Shown here one piece after another: positions 34,621-42,543 of a DNA stretch of 64,000 nt (position 1 is the first letter of the stretch; each line of letters starts with the position of its first letter). Position numbers and translations under genes: made by a program. Source of the stretch: an uncultured Agathobaculum sp. (GTDB lineage: Bacteria > Bacillota > Clostridia > Oscillospirales > Butyricicoccaceae); the NCBI GenBank assembly GCA_934504345.1, contig CAKSVR010000002.1, forward strand, positions 40,024 through 104,023, in the 5' to 3' direction. Below the pieces are notes generated by a model. That model was not told the DNA's origin. It did no database searches and saw nothing but the letters and a program-made list of their open reading frames with translations.

Positions 34621-34741
34621 CGTTTTCCCCTTTCGATCATGTGATTTGCTGCTTCGTATGATAGTATCATAATCCATCGCATTCGAGTTGTCATTAAACT
34701 GCTGGTTCAATCGGGTTGGAACGTAAATTTCTTGCATGGGC

Positions 34742-34850
34742 TTGCATTATCCGCTGATTTGCGGTATACTATAATCAATGTAAATGATAGTGCTCTGCAA
34801 CGCAGGCAGACGAAAACCCCCGGAGGTCGCAACTCCGAGGGTTTTCTCAT
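34742..34850 (+). ncRNA. Candidate antitoxin RNA (antisense to toxin mRNA 3' end)
   Basis: A plus-strand promoter (TTGCAT at 34742-34747, 17-bp spacer, TATACT at 34765-34770) would start a short RNA near 34777. It ends at a two-sided hairpin terminator (34812-34825 with 34833-34846). The convergent toxin transcript uses the same hairpin, so the two RNAs would overlap in the terminator region, as in Fst/RNAII-type modules. Confidence 0.5.
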
Positions 34851-34891
34851 TCGTTCAGGTTGGGTGAACTACGCCCAAGGCTGGCTGCCGG

Positions 34892-34975
34892 TTACTCTCT
34901 GTCCAGCCATTTGCAAATGTAATAAGCCACTACACTTGCCGCAACAGAGGAAATAAATGATAGCGCCAACTGCAT
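34892..34975 (-). CDS. Fst-like small membrane peptide, 27 aa, candidate type I toxin
   Basis: A hydrophobic helix (LALSFISSVAASVVAYYI) is followed by a charged tail, CKWLDRE, the layout of Fst/Ldr-type toxins. Its own promoter is on the minus strand (TTGTTG at 35050-35045, 17-bp spacer, TATACT at 35027-35022). The ribosome site (GAGGGGG) can pair with an upstream ACCCCC in the leader, which would hide it, a known trait of type I toxin mRNAs. An in-frame ATG near 35012 could give a longer form. A hairpin (TTGGGCG/CACCCAA) follows the stop codon. No homologue was checked. Confidence 0.6.
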   Translation of the reverse strand: MQLALSFISSVAASVVAYYICKWLDRE

Positions 34976-35185
34976 CTCAGGCACCCCCTCTCTCTGCCGA
35001 TATGGGGGTGGCAGCATCTTCAGTATAACACAGTTCCCATGTGACAACAAGCGACATTTCTCTTGCAATCCGGCAGCAGCTGTGCTACATTGGGGATAGA
35101 ACCGATCGCTGCCTCGCGGCAGCTTTTTACGGGCGCATGGTTAGCCTTTTCTAACCGCATTTTCCCATCGGAAAGGAGTGGCTCC

Positions 35186-35322
35186 ATGTCCCAAAAAGCG
35201 ACCGAATTTCAGCGCAGCGCCACGACCCGTCCGCGCTGTATGATGCCTACAACGAATCCGATGACACCGAGGAACACGCAAAAAGCGGGTTTCTGCCGCC
35301 CGTGGGAGGGAAAACACGATGA
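35186..35322 (+). pseudogene. Small gene broken by a 5-bp tandem duplication
   Basis: An ATG with AAGGAG upstream opens MSQKATEFQR, then CAGCG is duplicated (35210-35214, 35215-35219) and the frame shifts. Removing one copy restores a 43-aa frame that continues RHDPSALYDAYNESDDTEEH and ends in a TGA that overlaps the ATG of the next gene as ATGA. That overlap suggests the restored frame was the real gene, translationally coupled to the hydrolase. Function unknown. A sequencing error is the other explanation. Confidence 0.55.
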
Positions 35323-35948
35323 AATACGCCGGATTACCGTCTGCCATGTGGATACTGTTCGCCAAATCGTTCCGACAGCACCTTGTAACCGTGTTCGGGC
35401 TGGATGCCGCAACGGCCAAGGCCGTCACGCGAAAGGCCAAGGTAAAATATAAGGAAATCCTCACGCCGCTGCCCGACTTCGAGAAAGGCGACTCATTCTC
35501 GCTCAATCTGATTGGCTGCGCGATGCTGTGCGCGTTCATCCTGTCCATGCCCGCGCGGCCGGATGTGGAAACGCTGACCGACTACTACGCCCGCGCGATG
35601 ATGACCCGTACCATGAAGCTGTTCTGCCGAATAAAGGGCAAACGCCGGTTCGCGCCGAAAACCTTGCAGGCCATGCAAAAACTGGTCGACCTGCATCCGG
35701 CGCGGCGCAATCCCTATTCTTGGGATATGGAGATACGCCCGTATGCGGACGGCAGCGGCTTTGAGGCACGGTTTCACCGGTGCGGCATCTGCACACTGAT
35801 GCGCGAGCTGGGCCTCAGCGACCTGACACCCGCCATGTGCCATCTGGACTACACCATGAGCGAGGCCGGCGGCACATCGCGCTTTGTGCGCGAATATACA
35901 TTGGCCTCCGGCGGGCCGTACTGCGATAACGGCTATCATAAAAAATAA
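35319..35948 (+). CDS. L-2-amino-thiazoline-4-carboxylic acid hydrolase-family protein
   Basis: The product is 209 aa; GGGAGG precedes the ATG. The sequence fits the ATC hydrolase-like family of Firmicutes: an N-terminal helical part, then FHRCGICTLMRELGLSDLTPAMCHLDYTMSEAGG with conserved Cys and His. In Pseudomonas the named enzyme helps convert DL-ATC to cysteine. Most clostridial members are uncharacterised, so the substrate is uncertain. A strong terminator follows. Confidence 0.75.
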   Translation: MKYAGLPSAMWILFAKSFRQHLVTVFGLDAATAKAVTRKAKVKYKEILTPLPDFEKGDSFSLNLIGCAMLCAFILSMPARPDVETLTDYYARAMMTRTMKLFCRIKGKRRFAPKTLQAMQKLVDLHPARRNPYSWDMEIRPYADGSGFEARFHRCGICTLMRELGLSDLTPAMCHLDYTMSEAGGTSRFVREYTLASGGPYCDNGYHKK

Positions 35949-35963
35949 CGGCATACAGAGAGC

Positions 35964-36005
35964 AAAAACGCTCAACCATCGTTTGATGGTTGAGCGTTTT
36001 TTTGT
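35964..36005 (+). terminator. Terminator after the hydrolase gene
   Basis: A 16-bp stem (AAACGCTCAACCATC-type arm, 35965-35980, with 35985-36000) is followed by TTTTTT. Confidence 0.85.
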
Positions 36006-36117
36006 TTTTCTGTACCCCGCAGGGGTGGTATAACATCTGCCCATAGTATACCACACACCCTGCGCCGGTGCAGCCATTCCGTTCCGCAATTTATCCACAG
36101 TGTTGTGGATAAACCGC

Positions 36118-36861
36118 TTACAGCGTAAGCGGCGGCAGCGCGGTCGTATCGATCGAGCGGATGGCCGAGCGCAGCGGCAGCACCGACGACGGCGAAACCG
36201 AAAGCTCGTCAATGCCCATCGACAGGAACGTTTCGGTCAGCTCCGCGCCCGCGCCGATGATCGCCGGAATGCCCATCGTGCACGCCAGAATCGCCGTGTG
36301 CGAGTGGGCCGAGCCCGCCGAGGTGATAAAGCCGAGGATGAGCGACTTGTCCAGCTGCACGGTTTCGCTCGGCGCGAGGTCGTCCGCCGCCACGATGCAC
36401 GGCACATCGGATACGATGCCGCTTTCGCCCTCGCCGGTCAGGATGCCGACAACACGCGCCGCAATATCGCGAATATCCGCCGCACGCGCCTGCATATAGC
36501 TGTCATCCATCGCCGCGAACATCTCCGCGAACTGTGCACCGGTGTCGCTGACGGCGGCTTCGGCGTTCACGCGGTCGTTCTCGATCATGCCCTCGATGCT
36601 CTCAACGAAATCCAAGTCCTCCAGCATCATCTGGTGCGCCTCGAACAGCATGGCCGCATCCTCACCGGCCTCCGCGCGTGCCTTTTCGTACAGTGCACCG
36701 AGCTGTACCTTGGCGGTTTCCCGCGCCGCGCGGAAGCGCTCGAGCTCCGCGGCCGTGTCCGTCACCGCATAGCGCGGGATAACGCCGCTTGCCCGGCGGT
36801 AAAAGCTGATCGGGCCCGCCGCTACGCCTTTGGATACGCCCTTGCCGAAAATCTGCTCCAT
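36118..36861 (-). pseudogene. PTS enzyme I with the PEP-binding barrel deleted
   Basis: The frame is 247 aa; intact enzyme I is about 570. Residues 1 to about 205 are a good N-terminal half, with the HPr-binding helices and the phospho-accepting His in SAGSAHSHTAILA (His188, family His189). From about residue 206 the sequence jumps to the last 40 residues of enzyme I (FLSMGIDELSVSPSSVLPLRSAI). The whole (beta/alpha)8 PEP-binding domain with its catalytic Cys is missing, with no frameshift. The protein could not use PEP but might still be made. ATG at 36861 with AAGGAG 8 nt upstream. Confidence 0.85.
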
Positions 36862-36873
36862 CTCGCTCACTCC

Positions 36874-37044
36874 TTACAGGTTCGCCTTGAAAAATGCCTC
36901 AAGCTGCGCCGCATCCTCCGGGATGAACCAGCGCTGATGCACGCGCACCGCGCCGAGTATCTCGTACTTTTCGCAGAGCTCGCGCAGCTCGGCGGCAGGA
37001 ATGTGCCACAGAACTGCGGCTTCGGGAATGGTCATAAACGGCAT
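36874..37044 (-). CDS. Small helix-turn-helix (excisionase/MerR-like) protein, 56 aa
   Basis: AAAGGAGG lies 8 nt before the ATG. The sequence MTIPEAAVLWHIPAAELREL followed by VRVHQRWFIPEDA has the winged-helix pattern of small excisionase-type DNA-binding proteins. It is encoded between the HAD gene and the enzyme I remnant. It probably regulates a neighbouring gene; the target is unknown. Confidence 0.7.
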   Translation of the reverse strand: MPFMTIPEAAVLWHIPAAELRELCEKYEILGAVRVHQRWFIPEDAAQLEAFFKANL

Positions 37045-37062
37045 CGTGCATCCTCCTTTGTG

Positions 37063-37869
37063 TTATTGGAACAGGTGGTAGACCGCCTGTGCTACGCCGT
37101 CATGGTCACAGTCGGCGGTAACGTACTTTGCCAGCGCCTTGAGCGCCGGAGCTGCGTTGCCCATCGCGACCGGCATCCCGACCGCACGGAGCATTTCTGC
37201 ATCATTGTCGCTGTCACCGATGGCGGCCATCTCCGCAGGCGTTACGCCGAGCATCTCGCCCAGACGGGTCAGCGCGCGGCCCTTGTCCGCACCTGCAGGA
37301 AGTATCTCGAAGTTGTCCGCGCCGGAGCTTGTGATCGTGATGCCCGGCAGCGGCCGAATCTCTGCGAGCGCCCGCTCGAGCACCTCGCGTTCACCGAGCG
37401 CGTACAACTTGGTGACGTTCAGCTTGTTCTTCCGAATCTCCCCGGCAATGTCCTCGGTGACGATCTTGTTCGCGTGAAAGCCCTCTATGCGGTAGTTCGC
37501 GACAAAATCGCGGTTGGAATATTCGTTGATGTAGATTTTGCTGCCGACGTAGATCATCACGCGCACCGGGCGGCTCTGCACCGCCTCGACCACCTTTGCG
37601 CCGATCTCGCACGGCATCTCCCAGCTTTGCAGGATGCGCTCGTCCGAGGCCGCCGCGATGGCCGTGCCGCCCGCCGTCACCATCAGGTCGTCGCAGGGCA
37701 GTTCGCGGGCGAACTCCGCCGCCTCGCCGACGATGCGGCCGGTCGAGAGCACAACGTGAACGCCGCGTTCCCTGACCCACTCGAGCGCCCGCTTGACTGC
37801 AGGCGTTACTTCCTTGCGGGAATTGAGCAGCGTGCCGTCAAGGTCGAGCGCGAGTAAACGGTATTTCAT
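37063..37869 (-). CDS. Cof-type HAD-family phosphatase
   Basis: The product is 268 aa. Motif I is LALDLDGTLLNS, motif II VVLSTGR, and motifs III/IV are in DKGRALTRLGEMLG and AIGDSDNDAEML, with the large C2 cap typical of sugar-phosphate phosphatases. The gene overlaps the preceding chimeric gene by 4 bp (ATGA). The substrate is probably a sugar phosphate linked to the adjoining PTS genes. Confidence 0.9.
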   Translation of the reverse strand: MKYRLLALDLDGTLLNSRKEVTPAVKRALEWVRERGVHVVLSTGRIVGEAAEFARELPCDDLMVTAGGTAIAAASDERILQSWEMPCEIGAKVVEAVQSRPVRVMIYVGSKIYINEYSNRDFVANYRIEGFHANKIVTEDIAGEIRKNKLNVTKLYALGEREVLERALAEIRPLPGITITSSGADNFEILPAGADKGRALTRLGEMLGVTPAEMAAIGDSDNDAEMLRAVGMPVAMGNAAPALKALAKYVTADCDHDGVAQAVYHLFQ

Positions 37870-38873
37870 GCCTGTACCTCCTCGATATGTCGGTAAATGG
37901 CGTGTGCCGCGCCGTCCTCGTCGCACGAAGCGGTCACTTCGTCAGCCGCTGCCCGCGCCTCTGCCGAGGCGTTTCCCATCGCGATGCCCAATCCGGCGGC
38001 ACGCAGCAGCGGCGCATCGATGTCATGGTCGCCCAGTGCGATGACCTCGGCCGATGTGAGGCCCAGCGCTTCGCACAGCGCGCGCATCGCGGTGTCCTTG
38101 CCCGTGCCCGCCGGTACGACCTCCAGATATTCGTCCTTGGAGCGCACGAGTGTCATCGGCAGGTGTTTTTCCTCCAAAACCGGGAAGAGTTCATCGATTT
38201 TGTGCTTTTCACCCATGCAGAGCAGCTTGTGCGCGCCCGCCTCGGCATTCCAGCTCGAAAACAGCGTTTCGAGCGGCGCGATGGTCGGCTGTATGCCGGT
38301 TATCTGCGCCTCGGCGCGGCTCCACTCGTCCTCGGCGGCGATGAGCCATTCGAGGTCGCGGTAAACGCTCAGATGGATGTGCCGCGCCTGCGTTTCGTGC
38401 AGGACGGCCCGTGTGCATTCGCGGGTCAGGCGGCTGTCCGCCAGCCGCTTTTCACCCGCGAGGATGAGTCCGCCGCCGCAGCACGCCAGCGGGCCGTCCA
38501 CACCAAGCGCATCCCGGATGGGAAACACTGCACGCGGCGGACGGGCGCTCATCAGGCAGATGGCAGCGCCGTTTTTCGCCGCGAACTGCACGGCTTCGCG
38601 GTTGGCAGACGGCAGTCTGTGTGCGGAATCCAGCAGCGTGCCGTCAATATCCATGCTGGCGAGCACCTTGCCGCACTTGGCGCGCCACTCGTCGAGCGTC
38701 CACACGAACGTTTTCTTGTCGCTGGCATTTTTATATGCCGCCTTGAGCACCGGCGTGGTGGCCGCCTTGTCGTTTACGGCGATGAGGCCGTCACAGGGGT
38801 ACTCCAGCGCCCAGCGGGTGCAGGTCTGGCCGTGGATCATGCGGTCGACAACACGAATGAAAGAGATAGACAT
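37866..38873 (-). CDS. Chimera: N-terminal half of PTS EIIB (mannose/sorbose type) fused to a HAD phosphatase
   Basis: The product is 335 aa. Residues 1 to about 72 are the start of a sorbose-type EIIB, including the phospho-His motif DRMIHGQTCTRW (His14) and VWTLDEWRAKCGKVLAS. The frame then continues directly as a Cof-type HAD enzyme (DIDGTLLDS, ALGDHDIDAPLL) to the end. The junction sits where both families have a -LAS-D- string, which suggests deletion through short homology. EIIC and EIID, expected between them in a PTS operon, are absent from the window. The HAD part looks complete and may be active; the EIIB part lacks half its fold. Confidence 0.85.
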   Translation of the reverse strand: MSISFIRVVDRMIHGQTCTRWALEYPCDGLIAVNDKAATTPVLKAAYKNASDKKTFVWTLDEWRAKCGKVLASMDIDGTLLDSAHRLPSANREAVQFAAKNGAAICLMSARPPRAVFPIRDALGVDGPLACCGGGLILAGEKRLADSRLTRECTRAVLHETQARHIHLSVYRDLEWLIAAEDEWSRAEAQITGIQPTIAPLETLFSSWNAEAGAHKLLCMGEKHKIDELFPVLEEKHLPMTLVRSKDEYLEVVPAGTGKDTAMRALCEALGLTSAEVIALGDHDIDAPLLRAAGLGIAMGNASAEARAAADEVTASCDEDGAAHAIYRHIEEVQA

Positions 38874-38903
38874 AACTTTTTCCTCCTTATACTGTTTTTG
38901 GGG

Positions 38904-39329
38904 TTAAATATCGTCGTCCTCGTCACCGCCGAGGGCAAATCGCTTGATCTGATCCTTTGCCTCGCCGGTGAGCTCGGCCTCGAGTGCATCGAGCGGCGTA
39001 TCCGCATCCGCAAATGCGGCGGTCAGCACGAGCGACAGGTTCATGCCGCCGATGGCAAGCGTGCGCGCCAGCAGACCCTTTTCGGTCAGCACATCGAGTG
39101 CGGTGGTCAGCGGCGAGCCGCCGATGATGTCCGCGGTGAGGATGATCTCGTCCTCGGCGGTGATGTCCCCCACGAGCTCTGCGAAGTTTGCGCGGAACGT
39201 GTCCACATCCATGCCGTCGAGCAGGCTGGTCGAGCGGATGTCCTCGCGGTCGCTGCCCGCCATCATGCCGAGCGCGTTGTGCAGGCCCGGTGCAAAGGTT
39301 CCGTGGCTGACTAAAATCAGGTATCTCAT
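38904..39329 (-). CDS. PTS mannose-type EIIA component
   Basis: The product is 141 aa, normal for a free EIIA-Man domain. The phospho-His is His9 (ILVSHGTFAPGL). Later motifs are DIIGGSPLTTAL and IGGMNLSLVL. The start MRYLILVSHG has GAGGG upstream. First gene of the remnant PTS operon. Without EIIC/EIID it may serve only as a phosphate sink or regulator here. Confidence 0.88.
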   Translation of the reverse strand: MRYLILVSHGTFAPGLHNALGMMAGSDREDIRSTSLLDGMDVDTFRANFAELVGDITAEDEIILTADIIGGSPLTTALDVLTEKGLLARTLAIGGMNLSLVLTAAFADADTPLDALEAELTGEAKDQIKRFALGGDEDDDI

Positions 39330-39472
39330 TTTCCGTTCCCTCTTTCCTGTTTGTTGAGCATAGTATACCGGATTTTCCCTTGTGTGAAATCTGCATTTTG
39401 TCACGAGTCGCTTGTGATGATTGTCCTGTTTTTGCATGACAAATGTCACCTCGGTTATCAAAATACGCAAAG

Positions 39473-39512
39473 AAAAAGCGCCCTGTCTGTGTAAATTACA
39501 CAAACAGAGCGC
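39473..39512 (-). terminator. Terminator of the two-component operon
   Basis: On the minus strand, a stem with arms near 39512-39496 and 39494-39478 (GCGC-CTGT-TGTGT pattern) is followed by TTTTT. It lies 22 bp past the stop codon at 39535. Confidence 0.85.
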
Positions 39513-39534
39513 GGAACGCCTGTCAATCTGCGTA

Positions 39535-40482
39535 TTATTCCTGTAAATATTCCTGCACTTCATGCTGCACTCTTTGCAGCTGGAGCGACAGATTGTGCTC
39601 GTCCTCCATCGCGGTCTGCACCAGTCCCTCGGTCAGCAGGAGCGCCTGATCGTAATTGCGGAAACGCGGCGCGGCAGCAGCCTGCTCCATGACCTCCGGG
39701 AGTATTTCCACGCCGGTCCGGCTCTCGCCGGGCGTGTCCTGCCGGAGGATGCGGCGCGTTTCGTCCGAGTCGGTCACGCTCCGCAGCGCGGAAACGCTGT
39801 GCGAGTCCGTGAACAGCATGGACTGGTTCTCCTCTCCGGCGGTCAGCTCACGCAGGAACTGCCACGCAAGTGTGGTATTCGCTGTGCGGCTGCTGATGCC
39901 CGCCAGCACGGTGCTAAGCGCCGAGCTGTTCGTACCCGCCGGGCCGTGCGGCATCGGGATGCAGTCCCACGAAAAGTCCGAGTAGCGCTTGATGCGCCAC
40001 TCGTTATCCTGTAACTCCTCGGTCTGCTTTTCGTCCACGCCGATGGTGAGGTTGCCCTTGGCCATGCGCGCGAACATCTGAAGTGCCTTGCTCGCCACAT
40101 CGGGCGCGATGATCGAGCCGCCGCGCACGACCTCGCGCACCGCATTGGTCAGATCGGCCACCGATACGCCTTTCAGCAGATAGCCGGAGGCACCGAACCG
40201 CAGGGCGTTGAACACATACTCGTCATCGTCGAACGTCGTCAGCACGATGACCTTGATGGTCGGGTGTGCGGACTTTATCAGCCGCGTACACACCACGCCG
40301 TCCACCTCGGGCATCCGAATGTCCATCAGCACGACATCCGGCTTTTCGCTGCGTACCAGCTCGATGGCCTCGCGGCCGTTCTTCGCCATGCCGACCACGG
40401 TAATATCGCTCTGTGCGCCCAGTACAAAGCCCAGACTCTCGCGAATGAGCTCCTGATCGTCCGCTAGCAGCACTTTAATCAT
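39535..40482 (-). CDS. Chimera: NarL-type response regulator receiver fused to the C-terminal half of an ABC sugar-binding protein
   Basis: The product is 315 aa. Residues 1 to about 125 are a complete receiver domain (Asp54 in VVLMDIRMPEVDG, Lys in LLKGVSV). The LuxR HTH begins (LQDNEWRI, about 158-164) but is cut after a few residues. From about 165 the sequence is the C-terminal part of a family 1 extracellular sugar-binding protein (KRYSDFSWDCIPMPHGPAG, NTTLAWQFLRELTAG, VEILPEVMEQA). The DNA-binding domain is therefore lost and there is no signal peptide. The regulator can probably still be phosphorylated by the kinase encoded upstream, but not bind DNA in the usual way. Its start overlaps the kinase stop by 8 bp. 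Confidence 0.88.
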   Translation of the reverse strand: MIKVLLADDQELIRESLGFVLGAQSDITVVGMAKNGREAIELVRSEKPDVVLMDIRMPEVDGVVCTRLIKSAHPTIKVIVLTTFDDDEYVFNALRFGASGYLLKGVSVADLTNAVREVVRGGSIIAPDVASKALQMFARMAKGNLTIGVDEKQTEELQDNEWRIKRYSDFSWDCIPMPHGPAGTNSSALSTVLAGISSRTANTTLAWQFLRELTAGEENQSMLFTDSHSVSALRSVTDSDETRRILRQDTPGESRTGVEILPEVMEQAAAAPRFRNYDQALLLTEGLVQTAMEDEHNLSLQLQRVQHEVQEYLQE

Positions 40483-41740
40483 ATACATCACCCCATCGCA
40501 GCGGAATCTCCGCGTGCAGTTCAAATCCGTTTTCGCTCTTTACCTTTAATGTGCCGTTCAGCAGCTTGAGCCGCTCCCGCATATGCCGCAGACCGAAGCC
40601 CGGTTCGATCTTCGTGCAGCCGCAGCCGTTGTCCGTCACCGTGATGCACACGCGCACCGCCGTCGCGTGTCCGTGCCGGATGGCATTGGTGATGCTCTCC
40701 TGCACGATGCGGTACACGGCATCCTCCTCATCCGGCGACAGGCGCAGCTCGTCCGCCTGCAAATCCAGCGTAACCTCCGCCTGTGAGGTCGTCTGCATCT
40801 CGGTGCACAGCTTCCCTAATGCATCGGTCATCTGCATCCGCTCGAGCGCATCCGGGCGCAGTGCCCGCACCGAGCGGCGCACCTCATTCATGCCCTCGCG
40901 GGCGGTCGCCGCGATGCACTCCATCTGCTTTTTCGCCATCTCCGGCGAAATCTCGAGCATTTGCAGACACGCATCCGCACCGGCGGTGATGCCGGTCAGC
41001 GCGTGGCCGAGCGTGTCGTGAATCTCCCGCGCAAGGCGGTTGCGCTCGCGCGTTTCGGCCATGCGTTCGCTCTCGGCGGCATAGGCCTTGAGCTGCTCGT
41101 TCAGCACGGAAAGACGGTCGTTCGCCTGTTCGAGTTCGCCGTTGAGGCGGCGTATCGCTGAGTTTTCCTCAGTCCGCTGTCCGATGAGCACAACCATGTA
41201 CACCACAAACAGGATAAGATGCAGCGCACCCAGTAAATCCACCGTGCTTTGCAGCAGCTGCCGCGTGTGCGCCTCGAAATACAGCAGATATTCCGCCAGC
41301 GACACCATATGCAGCGCACCCTGCAGGACATTCAGCCCGGTCAGCAGGAACAGCGCCGTCATCACGCCGAGGAACACGCGGCGCTGCCTGCCGCGCAGAC
41401 CGTCGATGAGATCGACCACCACATACAGCAGCAGGCCGTTATATGCCAGATGCAGCGCGAATATCACGCATATCGCGAACAGCGGCTCGGTCCAGCCGAG
41501 GCGGTCGTATCCGCGGCGGCGCAGCACGCCCGCAAGGATGAGCGCCGCCATGCCGAACAGCGCGACAGCGAGTGTCCACGGTTTGGCGGGCAGTGCGCTC
41601 AGATTCTGTGCGAACGAAAGACCGTCCGCCTGCCGGGCAGCCAGCACGGGTGTCATGCCGAACACCCATGCGAGGAACGCACACACCGCCGCATTCAGCA
41701 GCAGCATGATGCGGCGGAAAAAACACAAACTTTCTGCCAT
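40475..41740 (-). CDS. Sensor histidine kinase (NarX/DesK-type)
   Basis: The product is 421 aa. Several membrane segments span residues about 10-185, then a coiled-coil linker (RRLNGELEQANDRLSVLNEQLKA). The HisKA_3 phospho-acceptor is in RLAREIHDTLGHALTGI. The ATPase domain has the N box QESITNAIRHGHA and the G box DNGCG...GFGLRHMRERL. Between VRVCIT and VTDNGCG about ten residues of the usual beta hairpin appear missing, so a small in-frame deletion is possible. It is the partner of the chimeric regulator. AGGAGGGAG precedes the ATG. Confidence 0.87.
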   Translation of the reverse strand: MAESLCFFRRIMLLLNAAVCAFLAWVFGMTPVLAARQADGLSFAQNLSALPAKPWTLAVALFGMAALILAGVLRRRGYDRLGWTEPLFAICVIFALHLAYNGLLLYVVVDLIDGLRGRQRRVFLGVMTALFLLTGLNVLQGALHMVSLAEYLLYFEAHTRQLLQSTVDLLGALHLILFVVYMVVLIGQRTEENSAIRRLNGELEQANDRLSVLNEQLKAYAAESERMAETRERNRLAREIHDTLGHALTGITAGADACLQMLEISPEMAKKQMECIAATAREGMNEVRRSVRALRPDALERMQMTDALGKLCTEMQTTSQAEVTLDLQADELRLSPDEEDAVYRIVQESITNAIRHGHATAVRVCITVTDNGCGCTKIEPGFGLRHMRERLKLLNGTLKVKSENGFELHAEIPLRWGDVYD

Positions 41741-41752
41741 ACGTTCTCCCTC

Positions 41753-42284
41753 CTACTGCCAGCCGTCCATGCCGTAGCCGCTGACGTTATCCGCCGTTAT
41801 CAGCTCGACCGGCACGGTGATCTCGGCTTCGTAGTCCTCGCCGTTTAAGATGGCATACACCGTCTGCGCGGTTATCTGCCCGATACGGATGGGCGACTGC
41901 GCCGCCGTGGCCGTCATGACACCCTCGCGTATCATGCTTTTGGCCTCGGGCGCACCGTCCACGCCGTAAACGGCGGTGTTCTCCAGCAGACCGTGCTCCT
42001 GCAATGCCGCCATCGCGCCGAGCGCACTCGGGTCGTTGAGCGCCATCACCGTTCTGCCGCTCCTGATCGAGCGCCGGATCGCGCGTGAGCAGAATATCGC
42101 CGCGGCTCTCGATGACAAGCCGCAGTTCTTCGTCAATAACGCTGTAAAACGGGTTGTTCATCGTCATGTACGTTGTGCCGATGCGGAGCGGCTCGTCCGC
42201 CTGCGACACGGTCTGATGGGACACGGCGGCAAGTCCCGCCGCCAGCAGCAGCGCCGCCGCGCAGAGTATGGGCTTGGTTCGCAA
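41753..42284 (-). pseudogene. Sugar-binding protein gene with internal deletion and frameshift
   Basis: The first part encodes a signal-peptide-like start and the N-lobe (EPLRIGTTYMTMNNPFYSVI) up to about residue 65. The frame then shifts, and the other frame carries the C-lobe (TVMALNDPSALGAMAALQEH, VYGVDGAPEAKSMI, ITADNVSGYGMDGWQ) to the stop. About 150 residues expected between the lobes are missing. Intact homologues of this ribose-type family are about 330 aa. The start is a TTG at 42284. It is first in the operon with the kinase and chimeric regulator, so it was probably their sensor or co-receptor. Upstream 42285-42543 holds no gene; a promoter was not clear. Confidence 0.8.
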
Positions 42285-42543
42285 GGGTATCCCGCCTTTC
42301 GATGTGAGTTATCGGTCTTCGTTCTGCCGCGCTTACCTCTGTATGACACACTTTATCAATTTTAAGTATAGGCGTTCTACACGGATTTTTCGAGCTCTAG
42401 CCGCGCAATATAACGTACACCATGTTCTATATTTACATAATACTATACATTTTCGACCGATTTTGATTTACAACGTCCCGCACGGGTGCTACACTGGATT
42501 TACCAGAAAATGATGCGCCAGTATTGGAATCGAGGAGGACCAT

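Noticed and set aside
36091..36112. Two inverted TTATCCACA sequences that match DnaA boxes, suggesting a replication origin
   Set aside because: They form one short palindrome next to an operon end, with no dnaA, dnaN or AT-rich unwinding region nearby. A similar string at 32524 lies inside a terminator. A chance match in hairpins is more likely.
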